Below, in pieces: positions 44,968 through 54,116 of a stretch of 64,000 bases of DNA (its first letter is position 1; each line of letters opens with the position of its first letter). Source of the DNA: Glycomyces tritici. Its GTDB lineage: Bacteria > Actinomycetota > Actinomycetes > Mycobacteriales > Micromonosporaceae. The notes under the pieces are model-generated. The model had not been told where the DNA came from. It made no database searches and was given only the letters and a program-made list of their open reading frames with translations. The position numbers and the translations under genes were made by a program. Location: positions 124,001-188,000 of the forward strand of contig NZ_JAUEMJ010000003.1 in NCBI RefSeq assembly GCF_030403505.1, in the 5' to 3' direction.

Positions 44968-45968
44968 CTAGAACATTTCGGTGCAGCTGGTGTGGCGCTC
45001 GGACTCGGGGCAGTAGTACAGCTGGAGCGTGTACCCGCGTCCGATCGTCACCTCCACCGGGTCCGAGTGGCGGTATTCGGTTCCGGCTTCTTCAACGGGC
45101 TGCCAACTCCCTGTGCCCCCATCGAACTCCCCACTGGAGGCCGTGAACAGCGGCAGCTGTTCGGCACCGCAGCCGCACATGATCGGGTGCGGGTCGATGA
45201 TGCCCCAGATCCCCCCGTGCCCCATGACCTTCCAACCGGGAGCGAACGCGACGTTCCAGTTGTAGGCCGACGACAGGTCCTGCCTATTCGCCCAATCGAG
45301 AATGCGCTTGGCAAGCGGCCCGGGCAGGTTCTCCGTGTTCGGATACTCGGTCACCGTCTCAGGGTGGACGGCGCACATGTTCGGCACATAGTCCCCTTTG
45401 CAGATCACCGGGAGAGGCGGATCAGCTAGCCTCACGGCAACCTCCTCGGTTCGGCGCCAGCGAAGCTGGAAGACCGGGTTGCATGGCACGTCCACGTCAG
45501 GGTGGTCGCGTGGACACCAGAGGACCTGCAGGAGGTCGTACCGGTCGGACCAGGGCAGGCCGGGCACGTCATGTACAGCTGCGCGACCGGGATAAGCGGC
45601 TGCGGCGCGCCTTCGTCGTAGTCGGGATGGTTGTCACTGGAATGTTCCAGGCGCAGTTGGTGCAAGCGCTCGCGCTCGACAGCCCAGTCGAGCTTCTCCC
45701 CGAGCTCCTCGCGACGGTCACGGTCACTCAGAAACGCCCGCTCAGCGCGTACGTAGTCGAAGGGCTCGTCGCCCCAGTCCTCATGCTCGAGCTCGCATGT
45801 CGGCCACGGCTCGTCGACGGGCCACAGCAGCGGACCACCGACCGAGCTCTCGTCGATGGAGGGAGTTCCGGGCCGGGGATGGAGCCGCACTGCGGACTTG
45901 GCGTACGCAGCGAGTTCCGGGAACGGCGTGAGGATCTCGTAGGGGCGAGGTGGGGTTGTGAGAGTCAT
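44968..45968 (-). pseudogene. DUF1963-like gene with a single frameshift
   Basis: Two overlapping frames together encode one ~330-residue protein. The first (from ATG 45968) carries LHPRPGTPSIDESSVGGPLL, WPVDEPWPTCELEHED and PLIPVAQLYM. The second takes over near 45565 with DVPGLPWSDRYDLLQVLWCP and continues through ICKGDYVPN, APGWKVMGHG and IGRGYTLQLYYCPESERH to the stop at 44968. The switch is explained by one missing base at TACATGACGTG (about 45563-45573). Layout resembles DUF1963/YwqG-like proteins of actinomycetes; the function is unknown. It is either a recent pseudogene or a sequencing error. Confidence 0.7.
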
Positions 45969-46273
45969 GAGCTGGGTCTTCTTTTATGGGGTGTAGGGGC
46001 GCGAGGATCGTAGCGCCACGTACTGACACTCGTAACTCGGCTATTCGAAGAATCCCTGCCACCACGGGGAAGGATCCCTCTGGGGCATCGAATCGCTCGA
46101 TTTCACCTGAGCAGCAGGCGATCTGGACGCCGTTACCCGCCACCAAGTACGGCCGTGTCATGGCAGCGGCGCTCGGAATCTCATCTCGCGTTCGTCGATG
46201 CCTAGTTGCGTGATCCGGATGGGGACGGCTAGATTGTCGACATGATGTTCAACGAAACGAGCACTTCAGGTTC
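45969..46273. other. intergenic region with no supported feature
   Basis: About 305 bp between divergent genes, less GC-rich than the surroundings. No terminator, strong palindrome or coding signal was found; it should contain the promoters of both neighbours. Confidence 0.4.
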
Positions 46274-48061
46274 ATGACGGGGCCCGGCGAGCGCAGTGCG
46301 CTCGACCCAGTGCTCGTACCCCTTCATCAGTGCATTCGCGCACTACTGCTTCGTCATCCCGACAGTCCCATCCCGGACGGTGCGATCAAGGCGCTCCGCA
46401 GCGATGCGGCGCGACCGAGGCCCGGCAGTCGCCAGCTCATACCCGATCGCTTGGTACGCGGCAAGGACGCTCTCATAGCCGGCCGCAGCGATCGCCGCGC
46501 AGGGCGCGCAGTAGTGCGAGGCATCCTCCAGGCTGCGGCGCCGGGATTCGCGGAGGATCTCGATCGGCTCTGTGAAGAGATGCGCGGAATCCAGTACCAC
46601 TGGGGCCTGCGGTTCGAGCACGCCGACGGCGATCTCGGGCTTGATCCGGAGACGATCCGCATTATCGCGCTCCACCTGCTGCGACAGGGTGTCACCATCC
46701 TCGAGATCATGACCGGACTCGAGCTGCTGACCACCGTCGTCTCGGACGAGGACATCGAGCTCATCCGCGAAATCGCCCTGCTTCAAGGCGATTACGGCTA
46801 TGCCGCAACGAAAATGCTCAGGACCTGCTCGAATCCGGGGCATTCCCTGCATTGGCTGGCCGTACGTTCCTCGATTCCGGACCAAACCACGTACACCGAC
46901 GCACTCGCAGCACTCTCCGCCGAGGACATCGAGCCGCTGCTTGCGGAGCTGAATGCCGCGGATCGAGTCGAACTCATCCGGATGATGAGCCACCGAAGCC
47001 ATACCCCCACATGGATGCAGGGTGGCAAGCAGTTCGCCGTTCCTCTAGCCCTTGCCGCGAAGCGGCCGGAACTGTTCGGCCCGGGCCTGTCCGGGCTCAC
47101 GGGAATCGTGCAGGTCCGCGACGACCTCCTCTACGGGCACAGCGCCTTCCTCGAGATCGAGCAAGGTTTGCGCGCCAGCATCGCGCGCGACCTCCTCGCC
47201 GCGCTGCAAGCCCCCGAGCGTCGCGCACTCGTGTCGGCGGCTCTGGCACTCGATCCCCATGACAGCGAAGCGATCTGGCTGCATCAATACATCGAGCGGG
47301 CCGACGACGGGGACGGCGACTTCCCTCCTGGCCTGGCTATCCGCATCGCCGTCCCAGCTCCCGCCACGGGACAGCCACCACGGACGCACCTTGTCGTGGA
47401 CGGCGTCCCCCTGGTCACGAACCTGTTCGACCTCGGCGTGCCGGACAGCCCGTCGCGTCTGCTTCATCGGAAGCAGGGCCTGCGGGCACGGGCCGAAGTA
47501 CACGAGGTCTGGCTCGCCGAAGCCGACTGCACGGAAGGCTGCTGCGGCGTCTTGGCTGCGCAGATCCGCAGAGACGAGGCCTCGGGCCAGGTGCTCTGGG
47601 AGGTGAAGGCGACCCGCAGCCGCTCCGAACCTACGCCGTTCACCTTCAACGCGGACGAGTACGACGCCGAGGTGGCCCGCGCTGAAGAAGACCGCTCGTG
47701 GGAATGGCCTGCACTGCAGGCAGCTCGGCTGCTCAACCAGCGACTGCGCGACGAACCCGCACTCCTGGACCGCTGGGACTGCCGCAACGGTGGGGTGGGC
47801 TCATGGAACTCCGACCGATCGCTCCTGCAGTTGCATCTATGGCACCCGGAACCGCCCAATCCCGACCGCCCCTGGCTTCAGTTCAAGTACCCGGTCAAGG
47901 TCCTCGACTCCATTACTGTCGATAACGGCGCCATCGCGGCACGAGTCGAGGAGATCCTCGAGCGGCTCCGCACCACAGACCCGAAATTGGCCGGGCAGGT
48001 CTGCGGCGGTTCTCAGGCGCACGCGGAAGCGCTGGGATATCCGTGGCCACCGCCTCGCTGA
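46274..48061 (+). CDS. uncharacterised 595-residue protein, helical-repeat N-terminus
   Basis: The protein is not recognised. It is soluble, without signal or membrane segments. Residues ~20-330 are mostly amphipathic helices in HEAT-like succession (IRIIALHLLRQGVTILEIM, LELLTTVVSDEDIELIREIA, VELIRMMSHRSHTPTWM). Residues 335-500 look beta-rich with an EADCTEGCCGVLAAQIRRD segment near 415, similar in style to envelope-free recognition domains. The C-terminal part has WDCRNGGVGSWN and ends in a helix and Pro-rich tail. The start ATG 46274 lacks a Shine-Dalgarno. It is flanked on both sides by decayed genes, so the region may be accessory. Confidence 0.6.
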   Translation: MTGPGERSALDPVLVPLHQCIRALLLRHPDSPIPDGAIKALRSDAARPRPGSRQLIPDRLVRGKDALIAGRSDRRAGRAVVRGILQAAAPGFAEDLDRLCEEMRGIQYHWGLRFEHADGDLGLDPETIRIIALHLLRQGVTILEIMTGLELLTTVVSDEDIELIREIALLQGDYGYAATKMLRTCSNPGHSLHWLAVRSSIPDQTTYTDALAALSAEDIEPLLAELNAADRVELIRMMSHRSHTPTWMQGGKQFAVPLALAAKRPELFGPGLSGLTGIVQVRDDLLYGHSAFLEIEQGLRASIARDLLAALQAPERRALVSAALALDPHDSEAIWLHQYIERADDGDGDFPPGLAIRIAVPAPATGQPPRTHLVVDGVPLVTNLFDLGVPDSPSRLLHRKQGLRARAEVHEVWLAEADCTEGCCGVLAAQIRRDEASGQVLWEVKATRSRSEPTPFTFNADEYDAEVARAEEDRSWEWPALQAARLLNQRLRDEPALLDRWDCRNGGVGSWNSDRSLLQLHLWHPEPPNPDRPWLQFKYPVKVLDSITVDNGAIAARVEEILERLRTTDPKLAGQVCGGSQAHAEALGYPWPPPR

Positions 48062-48149
48062 CCTGGAACCCAACATCTTCGGGCCGCTCCGACCGCGGCC
48101 CGAAGGTCCGATCACCAAGCAGCCCGCCTTGGATGGGGCTAACGCGCCA

Positions 48150-48437
48150 CGGGTAGGAGGTGCGAGAATCTTGGCAGAGCGAGTGCCCCGGCACGCGGCT
48201 GTCGGGGCGATGACGTCCATGCCGCCGTCGTAGGGGTGGAACAGCCAGCGCGCTTCCAAATCGGTGACCGCCCCCAACATCCTGATAGTTGGCGACTCGG
48301 CGCAGCGCCTCGTCGATCAAGCCCCTCCGCCACTCACATCGTTTCAAGAAGAGGTGCGCGTAGGTGTTCCCGAACTCTGGCCCGAGTAGCATCATCGGCC
48401 AACGCCGTGTCCAAACCGCCTCGAAATCGTCATGCAC
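48150..48437 (-). pseudogene. decayed copy 2 of a small gene, DUF3885-like
   Basis: From GTG 48437 the frame reads [32 protein letters not shown] and LIDEALRRVANYQDVG. The natural continuation, DLEARWLFHPYDGGMDVI then APTAACRG, lies in another frame from about 48283, and homology fades before 48150. The layout (WxxRWP start, HPYDGGxDV end) resembles DUF3885-type proteins, a tentative assignment. At least one frameshift and a lost C-terminus make it non-functional. The promoter of nucS lies within 60 bp on its 5' side. Confidence 0.5.
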
Positions 48438-48498
48438 AGGTCTCAGGCTAGCCACGGCACGCCCAGTCGCATCTGGCCGCACAGGTAGGGTCTTCGGC

Positions 48499-49164
48499 AT
48501 GCGTTTGTTGGTGGCACGGTGCCAGGTTGATTACACGGGGCGGCTTTCAGCCCATTTGCCCATGGCGACTCGTCTGCTCATTTGGAAGGCGGACGGGAGC
48601 GTGCTGGTGCACGCCGACGGAGGGTCGTACAAGCCCCTCAACTGGATGACGCCGCCGTGCACGGTCGTCGAAGGCGCCACCGAGTGGACCGTGACCTCGA
48701 AGAAGACCGGCGACCAGCTGAAGATCACCATCGAAGAGGTCTTCCACGACTCGAGCCACGAGCTCGGCGTCGACCCCGGGCTGCAGAAGGACGGCGTCGA
48801 GGCGCACCTCCAGGAGCTGCTCGCCGCCGACACCGGGCCGCTCGGGAAGGGCTGGTCGCTGGTGCGCCGCGAGTACCCGACCGCGATCGGGCCCGTGGAC
48901 CTCATGTGCCGCGACTCCGACGGGAAGCACGTCGCCGTCGAGATCAAGCGGCAAGGGGGCATCGACGGCGTCGAGCAGCTGACCCGCTACCTCGAACTGC
49001 TCAACCGCGACCCGCTCCTGGCCCCGGTCGACGGCGTCTTCGCCGCCCAGTCCATCAAACCCCAGGCCCGGGTCCTCGCCGAGGACCGCGGCATCCGCTG
49101 CGTGGTCCTGGACTACGACGACCTGCGCGGGGCGGTCGACGAGAGCCAGCCGAGGCTGTTCTAG
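48499..49164 (+). CDS. nucS: NucS mismatch-specific endonuclease
   Basis: A 221-residue NucS/EndoMS protein: the N-terminal dimerisation domain begins [21 protein letters not shown]. The C-terminal RecB-like nuclease holds GPVDLMCRD near residue 132 and [22 protein letters not shown] near 143-164, giving the D..ExK metal site, and ends in SQPRLF. It replaces MutS/MutL in actinobacteria, cutting both strands at mismatches and cooperating with the beta clamp. ATG 48499 matches the family start; TAGGGT 7-12 nt upstream suggests a leaderless transcript. The gene stands alone before a perfect terminator. Confidence 0.95.
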   Translation: MRLLVARCQVDYTGRLSAHLPMATRLLIWKADGSVLVHADGGSYKPLNWMTPPCTVVEGATEWTVTSKKTGDQLKITIEEVFHDSSHELGVDPGLQKDGVEAHLQELLAADTGPLGKGWSLVRREYPTAIGPVDLMCRDSDGKHVAVEIKRQGGIDGVEQLTRYLELLNRDPLLAPVDGVFAAQSIKPQARVLAEDRGIRCVVLDYDDLRGAVDESQPRLF

Positions 49165-49172
49165 ACGAACGG

Positions 49173-49206
49173 CGAAGGGCCGCAGCGGTATCGCTGCGGC
49201 CCTTCG
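49173..49206. terminator. bidirectional hairpin terminator
   Basis: Perfect 15-bp arms CGAAGGGCCGCAGCG (49173-49187) and complement (49192-49206) with a GTAT loop lie between convergent nucS and the DUF4190 gene. Confidence 0.85.
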
Positions 49207-49220
49207 ACATTCAGCCGGAA

Positions 49221-49640
49221 CTAGGGGGTCTCGAGGTTTTCGAGCTGGGACTCCCAGTCCTCGTAGTCGCCGCACTCTTCCTCGGTCAGACCGGCGTCCT
49301 CGCAGGCCTGCTTCCACTCCTCGTCGATGTACTCGTCGGCCGCCTGGACGAAGACGTAGTTGATGACGATGGCGGCGCCGATGGCGAGGATGCCGAGCAC
49401 CAGGCCGGTGCCGCCGGTGCCCTTGCCCTTGCCGCCGCGCGAGCCGGCCTTGGCGAGGGCGATGATGCCGAAGATGATGGCGAGCACGCCGAGCGGGATG
49501 CCGGTGAAGACGTTGACGACGGGGATCAGGCCCAGGACGAGGCCGATGATGCCGAGCACGAGGGCGGTCACGCCGAAGCCGTTGCCCTGCTTGATGGGGG
49601 CGGGCTGCTGCATGGGGGCAGGGGCGGGCGGGTAGGCCAC
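49221..49640 (-). CDS. DUF4190 membrane protein
   Basis: A 139-residue small membrane protein: a Pro/Gln-rich N-terminus, then DUF4190 (GVTALVLGIIGLVLGLIPVV and IPLGVLAIIFGIIALAKA, two hydrophobic segments). A Gly/Lys turn and a third segment TGLVLGILAIGAAIVINYVF follow, ending in an acidic external-type tail with two cysteines (QACEDAGL, EECGDYED). The function is unknown; such proteins are common in actinomycete envelopes. GTG 49640 follows AGGAG. The 175 bp upstream contain no further gene. Confidence 0.85.
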   Translation of the reverse strand: MAYPPAPAPMQQPAPIKQGNGFGVTALVLGIIGLVLGLIPVVNVFTGIPLGVLAIIFGIIALAKAGSRGGKGKGTGGTGLVLGILAIGAAIVINYVFVQAADEYIDEEWKQACEDAGLTEEECGDYEDWESQLENLETP

Positions 49641-49815
49641 GAGATTTCTCCTATTGAGGTCGATCGATTGGGAGGTTCGGGCGGAACAGCGTGGAGTCTA
49701 GGGCAGCGGCGCAAAGCGCAAAACGCTGGCCATCGGGTAAATAGCCGGAATAGTCCGTACTTTCACCATTAGGACCAGGGTAACCACCCACAGTGTTCAT
49801 CACCGAGCGAGTTCG

Positions 49816-51978
49816 CTATTCCACCCTGCGCAACCGCAGGATCGCCGAGTCCCAATCGGCGCCGGCCCATCGCAGCGGCAGGCCGAGCACGTTCAGCGTT
49901 GCTCCCCAGTGGAGGTCGCCCGTGTCCTCGTCCAGCCAGCGCGAGTCGGACGCGATCCCCTCGGGCCGCAGCGGCGCCAGCGGCCGGTTGCAATGCCACG
50001 GGGTCTTGAACGCCAGCACCGCGATCTGATCGCCGCGCACGTACTGTACGCCGGTGACCGGAGAGGCCTCCGGGTCGCCCAGCCGGTGCTGCACGCCATG
50101 CTGCACGACCGGCCGCAGCCGCTTGTAGTGCGCCACATGCTCGGCGGCCTCCTCCAGTTCGGCCTCCGTCCACTCGGTCAGGTTGCCGCCCACGGCGAGC
50201 ACGCCCGCGCTGGCGACCTGGAAGCGGAACCGCAGCGAGGTGGTGCGCCGGTTGAAGCCGCTGGGCTCGTCGGTGATCCAGGTGTCCATGGCGCGGGTCG
50301 GGTAGGCCTGGCTGAAGCCGTACTGGATGGCGACGCGGTCGCCGGCGTCCGTGTTGTCCGAGGTCCACACCTGGTCGACGTGGCGGAGCATGCCGGGGTC
50401 GACGCGGCCGCCGCCGCCCGCGCAGCCTTCGATGCGCACGTTCGGGTGCTCGGCGCGCAGCCGCTCCTTGAGTGCGTAGACGGCTTCGACGTGCTCGAAC
50501 CAGGCCCGGTCGGGGTCGGCGTGGCCGGGACGGCCGACCTCGGTCCAGGGCCGGTTGTGGTCCCACTTGAGGTAGTCGATGTCGTTGCCGCTCAGCAGTT
50601 CGTCGAGCCAGGCGAAGGCCCAGGCGGCGACTTCGGGGCGGCCATAGTCGAGGACGAGCTGCTGGCGCAGTTCGGTGCGGTCGCGCCCGGCCTGATGCAG
50701 GACCCAGTCGGGGTGGGCGCGGTAAAGGTCGGAGTCGGGATTGCACATCTCCGGTTCGACCCAGATCCCGAACTTCATGCCGGTCGCGTGCACGGCGTCG
50801 ATGAGGGGCCCCAGGCCCTTGGGGAACCGGTCGGGGTTGGGGCTCCAGTCGCCGAGGCCGGCGTGGTCGGTGACGCGGGCGCCGAACCAGCCGTCGTCGA
50901 CGACGAACTGCTCGCAGCCGATGCGCGCGGCCAGGGATACGAGCGGCAGCTGCTTCTCCTCGGCCACGTCGAAGAACACGGCCTCCCAGGAGTTGAACAG
51001 GACCGGCGCGTCCTCTTCGGGGGTGGGCATGACGTGGCGTCGCAGGTGCTCGTGCCAGGCGCGCGAGGCGCCGCCGAAGCCGCCGGGGGTGAAGAGGCCG
51101 GAGGCGACGGGGGTCGTCCAGGTCTCGCCGTCCCGCAGGGTCCAGCGCAGGCCCTCGTGGCCGGCGCCGCCGGTGATGGACACGCGCCCTTGGGCGGAGC
51201 GGCGCAGGAGGACCCGCCACGAGCCGGACCAGGCGAGGTTCGTGGAGTAGACGGTCCCGGCGGTCTCGGTGGCGGTGCCGTCGTCGAGGGCGACCCAGGG
51301 GTTGGCCTGGTGGCTGGTGCCGCCGCGCCGCGAGCCGATCGCGGTCTCGCCCACGGGGAGGGGGACGCGCCGCAGCTGCCACTCTGCGGCCCATTCGCCG
51401 CTCAGGTGGGAGAGCCGGTAGTCGTCCCAGTGCGGGAGGGTCCAGGCAGCAGAGTCGAAGCGGGTCAATTCGACCAAAGGAGCAGCGTCCAAGCGGGTCG
51501 CGACCGAAGGAGCGCCGTCGAAGCGGGTCGATTCGACCGAGGCAGCAGCGTCGGGCTCGACCGGGGCTGCGGCTTCGAGGGAGGCCCAGCGGTCCAGCAC
51601 GCCGGTGTCCCACAGCCGGTAGTGCAGGGTGAGGGCCAGAGTCCGGTCGGTGAAGTGGATCGCCAGGTGGTCGCCCTCGATCGAGTGGTCGGCGTAGTTC
51701 CAGGCGAAGCCCTTGGCGCCGTCGGGGTGCCGCAGCTGCAGGGACGGGGTCGCGAACTGCGGTCCGAGTTCGCCGAGGAGTTCGGCGCCGGTGTGGAGCC
51801 GGTCGTCCCACGAGTACGCCTCGCGCCACTCGACCGCGAGCGAGGCCACGGCCTCGTCCGGGATCGCGGGGCCCCAGTGGAGCTGGCGGGGCAGGCCGCC
51901 TTGGAGGCCGACGACGTAGGAGAGGCCGGGCCCGGCGAGGTGCCAGGTGAGGGCGGCTTCATCGAAGCGGATGGGCAT
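49816..51978 (-). CDS. GH36 alpha-galactosidase
   Basis: A 720-residue cytosolic alpha-galactosidase of family GH36. The N-terminal beta-sandwich covers ~1-310. The barrel has FVVDDGWFGAR near 361-371, GIWVEPEMCNPDSDLY near 408-423, the nucleophile Asp in DYLKWDHNR near 470-478 and the acid/base Asp in SDNTDAGDR near 538. A C-terminal beta domain follows. It hydrolyses alpha-1,6-galactosides such as melibiose or raffinose. The N-terminal domain is interrupted near residues 145-175 by a degenerate repeat (SVESTRFDGAP, LVELTRFDSAA). AGGAG lies 7 nt before ATG 51978, and a LacI-type operator lies 59 bp upstream. Confidence 0.92.
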   Translation of the reverse strand: MPIRFDEAALTWHLAGPGLSYVVGLQGGLPRQLHWGPAIPDEAVASLAVEWREAYSWDDRLHTGAELLGELGPQFATPSLQLRHPDGAKGFAWNYADHSIEGDHLAIHFTDRTLALTLHYRLWDTGVLDRWASLEAAAPVEPDAAASVESTRFDGAPSVATRLDAAPLVELTRFDSAAWTLPHWDDYRLSHLSGEWAAEWQLRRVPLPVGETAIGSRRGGTSHQANPWVALDDGTATETAGTVYSTNLAWSGSWRVLLRRSAQGRVSITGGAGHEGLRWTLRDGETWTTPVASGLFTPGGFGGASRAWHEHLRRHVMPTPEEDAPVLFNSWEAVFFDVAEEKQLPLVSLAARIGCEQFVVDDGWFGARVTDHAGLGDWSPNPDRFPKGLGPLIDAVHATGMKFGIWVEPEMCNPDSDLYRAHPDWVLHQAGRDRTELRQQLVLDYGRPEVAAWAFAWLDELLSGNDIDYLKWDHNRPWTEVGRPGHADPDRAWFEHVEAVYALKERLRAEHPNVRIEGCAGGGGRVDPGMLRHVDQVWTSDNTDAGDRVAIQYGFSQAYPTRAMDTWITDEPSGFNRRTTSLRFRFQVASAGVLAVGGNLTEWTEAELEEAAEHVAHYKRLRPVVQHGVQHRLGDPEASPVTGVQYVRGDQIAVLAFKTPWHCNRPLAPLRPEGIASDSRWLDEDTGDLHWGATLNVLGLPLRWAGADWDSAILRLRRVE
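51455..51556 (-). repeat. 33-bp degenerate repeat inside the alpha-galactosidase gene
   Basis: Three units based on GTCGAAGCGGGTCGATTCGA follow each other at about 51455, 51488 and 51518 (33, 30 and 33 bp). They encode an 11-residue Ser/Ala-rich repeat with RFD or RLD in the N-terminal domain, and the reading frame is kept. Confidence 0.7.
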
Positions 51979-52036
51979 TTGCAGGCTCCTCAAGATCGAG
52001 ATCGGCTCCAGTCTGCACCGGGAACCGCCCCGTATA

Positions 52037-52048
52037 GAAACCGGTTTC
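52037..52048. promoter_or_regulatory. LacI-type operator GAAACCGGTTTC
   Basis: A perfect 12-bp palindrome with central CG, the usual LacI/GalR-family pattern, lies 59 bp before the alpha-galactosidase start and 121 bp before manC. The repressor gene is not in the window. Confidence 0.7.
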
Positions 52049-52168
52049 ATTCCTTAAGACGGGCCCGAGTTGCCCCGATCTTCACGCCCCCGCAACCGCC
52101 GTGTCACTCCGAGGGGCCCGCCGCAGGTGGTGAACGGGCACGTGGGAGCGGCATGCAAGACTATTGGC

Positions 52169-53257
52169 ATGCTTCACGCGGTGGTCCCCGCAGGCGGTTC
52201 CGGAACTCGGCTCTGGCCCCTGTCTCGCGCGCAACGACCCAAGTTCCTGCTCCCTCTCACGGGCACGGACTCGTCGTTGCTGCAATCGACCGTCGAACGG
52301 GCGAGACTGCTCTCCGACCCCGACCACGTCTACGTCGTGACGGGCGCGGCCCACGCCGTCGACGTGGCCCGCCAGCTGCCCGAGGTCCCCGGCGACAACA
52401 TCCTCGTGGAGCCCTCGCCGCGCGACTCTGCCGCAGCGATCAGCCTCGCCGCCGCCGTCATCGCCGAGCGCGACCCGGCCGCGATCATGGGCGCCTTCGC
52501 CGCCGACCACCTCGTGCTCGACGGCGAGGCCTTCGCCAAGACCGTCGCCAAGGCCATGGAACTGGCCTCCACGGGCCTGCTCATGACCATCGGCATCACC
52601 CCCACGGGACCCGACACCGGCTTCGGGTACCTGCGGCTCGGCCCCCCGGTCGGCCCCGGCTACCAGCTCGGCGCGTTCGTCGAGAAGCCCGACCAGGTCT
52701 CGGCGGTCGAGTACGTCTCGGCCGGGAACTACCTGTGGAACGCCGGCATGTTCGTGTGGCGCGTCGACGCCTACCTCGCCGAGCTCCAGCGCCACCGGCC
52801 CGCGCTGCACGACGCGGTGCGCACCCTCGCCGCCGCCTGGGACTCCAACCACCGCGAGGCCCTGTTCGCGCGGCTGTGGCCGACCCTCGAGAAGATCTCG
52901 ATCGACTACGCCGTCATGGAGCCCGCGGCCGCCGCGGGCAAGGTCGGCGTCGTCCCCGGCGACTTCGAGTGGCACGACGTGGGCGACTACAACACCCTCG
53001 GCCAGGTCCTCAAGGCCAACGACAAGGTCGGCAACGTCGTCGTCGAGCCGCGCGGCTCCGCCCAGACCTTCCTGACCGAGTCGAAGCGGAACGTGGTCGT
53101 GCCGGCCGCCGGGCGGCTCATCGCCACCGTCGGGGTGGACGACCTCATCATCGTCGACACGCCGGACGCACTCCTGGTGTGCCCCAGGGACAGGGCTCAG
53201 GAGGTCAAGGGCCTGGTCGAGGAACTCAAGCAGGCCAACCGAACCGATCTGGTCTAA
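52169..53257 (+). CDS. manC: mannose-1-phosphate guanylyltransferase
   Basis: A 362-residue nucleotidyltransferase making GDP-mannose from mannose-1-phosphate and GTP. The pyrophosphorylase motif is AVVPAGGSGTRLWPLSR near 4-20, with RPKFLLPL near 23 and EPSPRDSAAAI near 86-96. FVEKPD near 169, the NYLWNAGMFVWR segment near 183-194 and EKISIDYAVME near 244-254 complete the fold. It lacks the fused phosphomannose isomerase domain of ManC/AlgA enzymes, so the isomerase is separate (manA at 59005). GACTAT 7 nt before ATG 52169 suggests a leaderless start. It overlaps the next gene by one base. Confidence 0.93.
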   Translation: MLHAVVPAGGSGTRLWPLSRAQRPKFLLPLTGTDSSLLQSTVERARLLSDPDHVYVVTGAAHAVDVARQLPEVPGDNILVEPSPRDSAAAISLAAAVIAERDPAAIMGAFAADHLVLDGEAFAKTVAKAMELASTGLLMTIGITPTGPDTGFGYLRLGPPVGPGYQLGAFVEKPDQVSAVEYVSAGNYLWNAGMFVWRVDAYLAELQRHRPALHDAVRTLAAAWDSNHREALFARLWPTLEKISIDYAVMEPAAAAGKVGVVPGDFEWHDVGDYNTLGQVLKANDKVGNVVVEPRGSAQTFLTESKRNVVVPAAGRLIATVGVDDLIIVDTPDALLVCPRDRAQEVKGLVEELKQANRTDLV

Positions 53258-53787
53258 TGGCGCCCATGAAGCTCGGGTCACGCCAACGGTCGGTGCTCGC
53301 CGGCCTGCTCCTCGCCCTCGCGGTCATCGTCATCGCCGTCGCCTTGTCGCAATGGCTGTTCGGGGTCGGGCTCGACCCCCGCGACGACACCCTCCGCCGC
53401 GCCGCCGGGATCGGCTACAACGACGAGGCCCGCGGCACGCTCTTCTCGATCCTCCCGGTCGCACTGCCCGCGCTCGCGGCGTTCCTCGCCCCCGACACGC
53501 GACCCGGACGGGTGACAGTCCGCCTTACCCGTCTCGTTTATGTCGCCTACCTCGTTATCGGTGTACTGCTGGCACTGTCGGCAGCCCGGTACGGATTCGA
53601 CGATGCCAGGCAACTGGTTGAGGAAGGACAGGTCTTCATCGACACCCGCGCCGCCGTGGAGCGACTGCTGCTCGACGCGGTGTGGCTGACGCTGGCCGGA
53701 ATCGGCCTCGTCGCGGTGCGATGGAACGGGACTCGCGAGCGATCCTCCACTCCGAAACCTGTCAAGTTAAGTCCCCCACAAGCGTGA
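53257..53787 (+). CDS. small four-helix membrane protein coupled to manC
   Basis: A 176-residue membrane protein with hydrophobic segments near residues 13-32, 62-78, 91-112 and 138-155 and a short basic, Pro/Ser-rich tail. No family was recognised. Its ATG overlaps the manC stop (TAATG), so it is probably co-translated; an alternative ATG lies three codons later. In Mycobacterium the corresponding position holds other genes (fbiA/fbiB), which are absent here. A role beside mannosylation at the membrane is only inferred from position. Confidence 0.65.
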   Translation: MAPMKLGSRQRSVLAGLLLALAVIVIAVALSQWLFGVGLDPRDDTLRRAAGIGYNDEARGTLFSILPVALPALAAFLAPDTRPGRVTVRLTRLVYVAYLVIGVLLALSAARYGFDDARQLVEEGQVFIDTRAAVERLLLDAVWLTLAGIGLVAVRWNGTRERSSTPKPVKLSPPQA

Positions 53788-54116
53788 GTCTGAGGGGTCC
53801 TTCCATCATTCAGTTCACTGTGCGCTATCGTCTGATATCGAACCGTGACCGAAAAGCGATGAGCACTCATCGTCCATAGCGACGAGTAATGGCGGTGCGG
53901 CCCCATCTACAGGCCGCCCGCGGGCACCGGGCTTCACCAAGAAGCACAACCATGCAGGACAGGCACCAGCGGACGACCGGCTCGTCCGCAGCAGGGCCGT
54001 ACGCGTTTCAGGGGAGGGGACGCGTCCAGCCCGCCATCCGCATCCCGGTGCAGCGCAAGTGATTGCAAGGGGGGAGCACCGGCACTGCCGGTGCGCGAAC
54101 GAGGAGGCGGACGCAT
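53788..54116 (+). promoter_or_regulatory. long leader/promoter region of the whiB gene
   Basis: No gene is evident in 329 bp. An 8-bp hairpin GCACCGGC-ACT-GCCGGTGC at 54076-54094 ends 10 nt before the GAGGAGG ribosome site, so the mRNA leader is structured. The region 53800-53890 is comparatively AT-rich (GATATCG, CTATCG) and should contain the promoter. Long leaders are usual for WhiB genes. Confidence 0.45.

Noticed and set aside
45781..46161. Minus-strand gene upstream of the DUF1963-like gene
   Set aside because: It overlaps the better supported frame and has no ribosome site; the part beyond 45968 is too short to judge.
49909..53787. Very long plus-strand open frame (>1200 codons) over the alpha-galactosidase and manC genes
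   Set aside because: It is antisense to the GH36 gene and out of frame with manC. Only its last 177 codons (from 53257) look real; the rest is an artefact of high GC.
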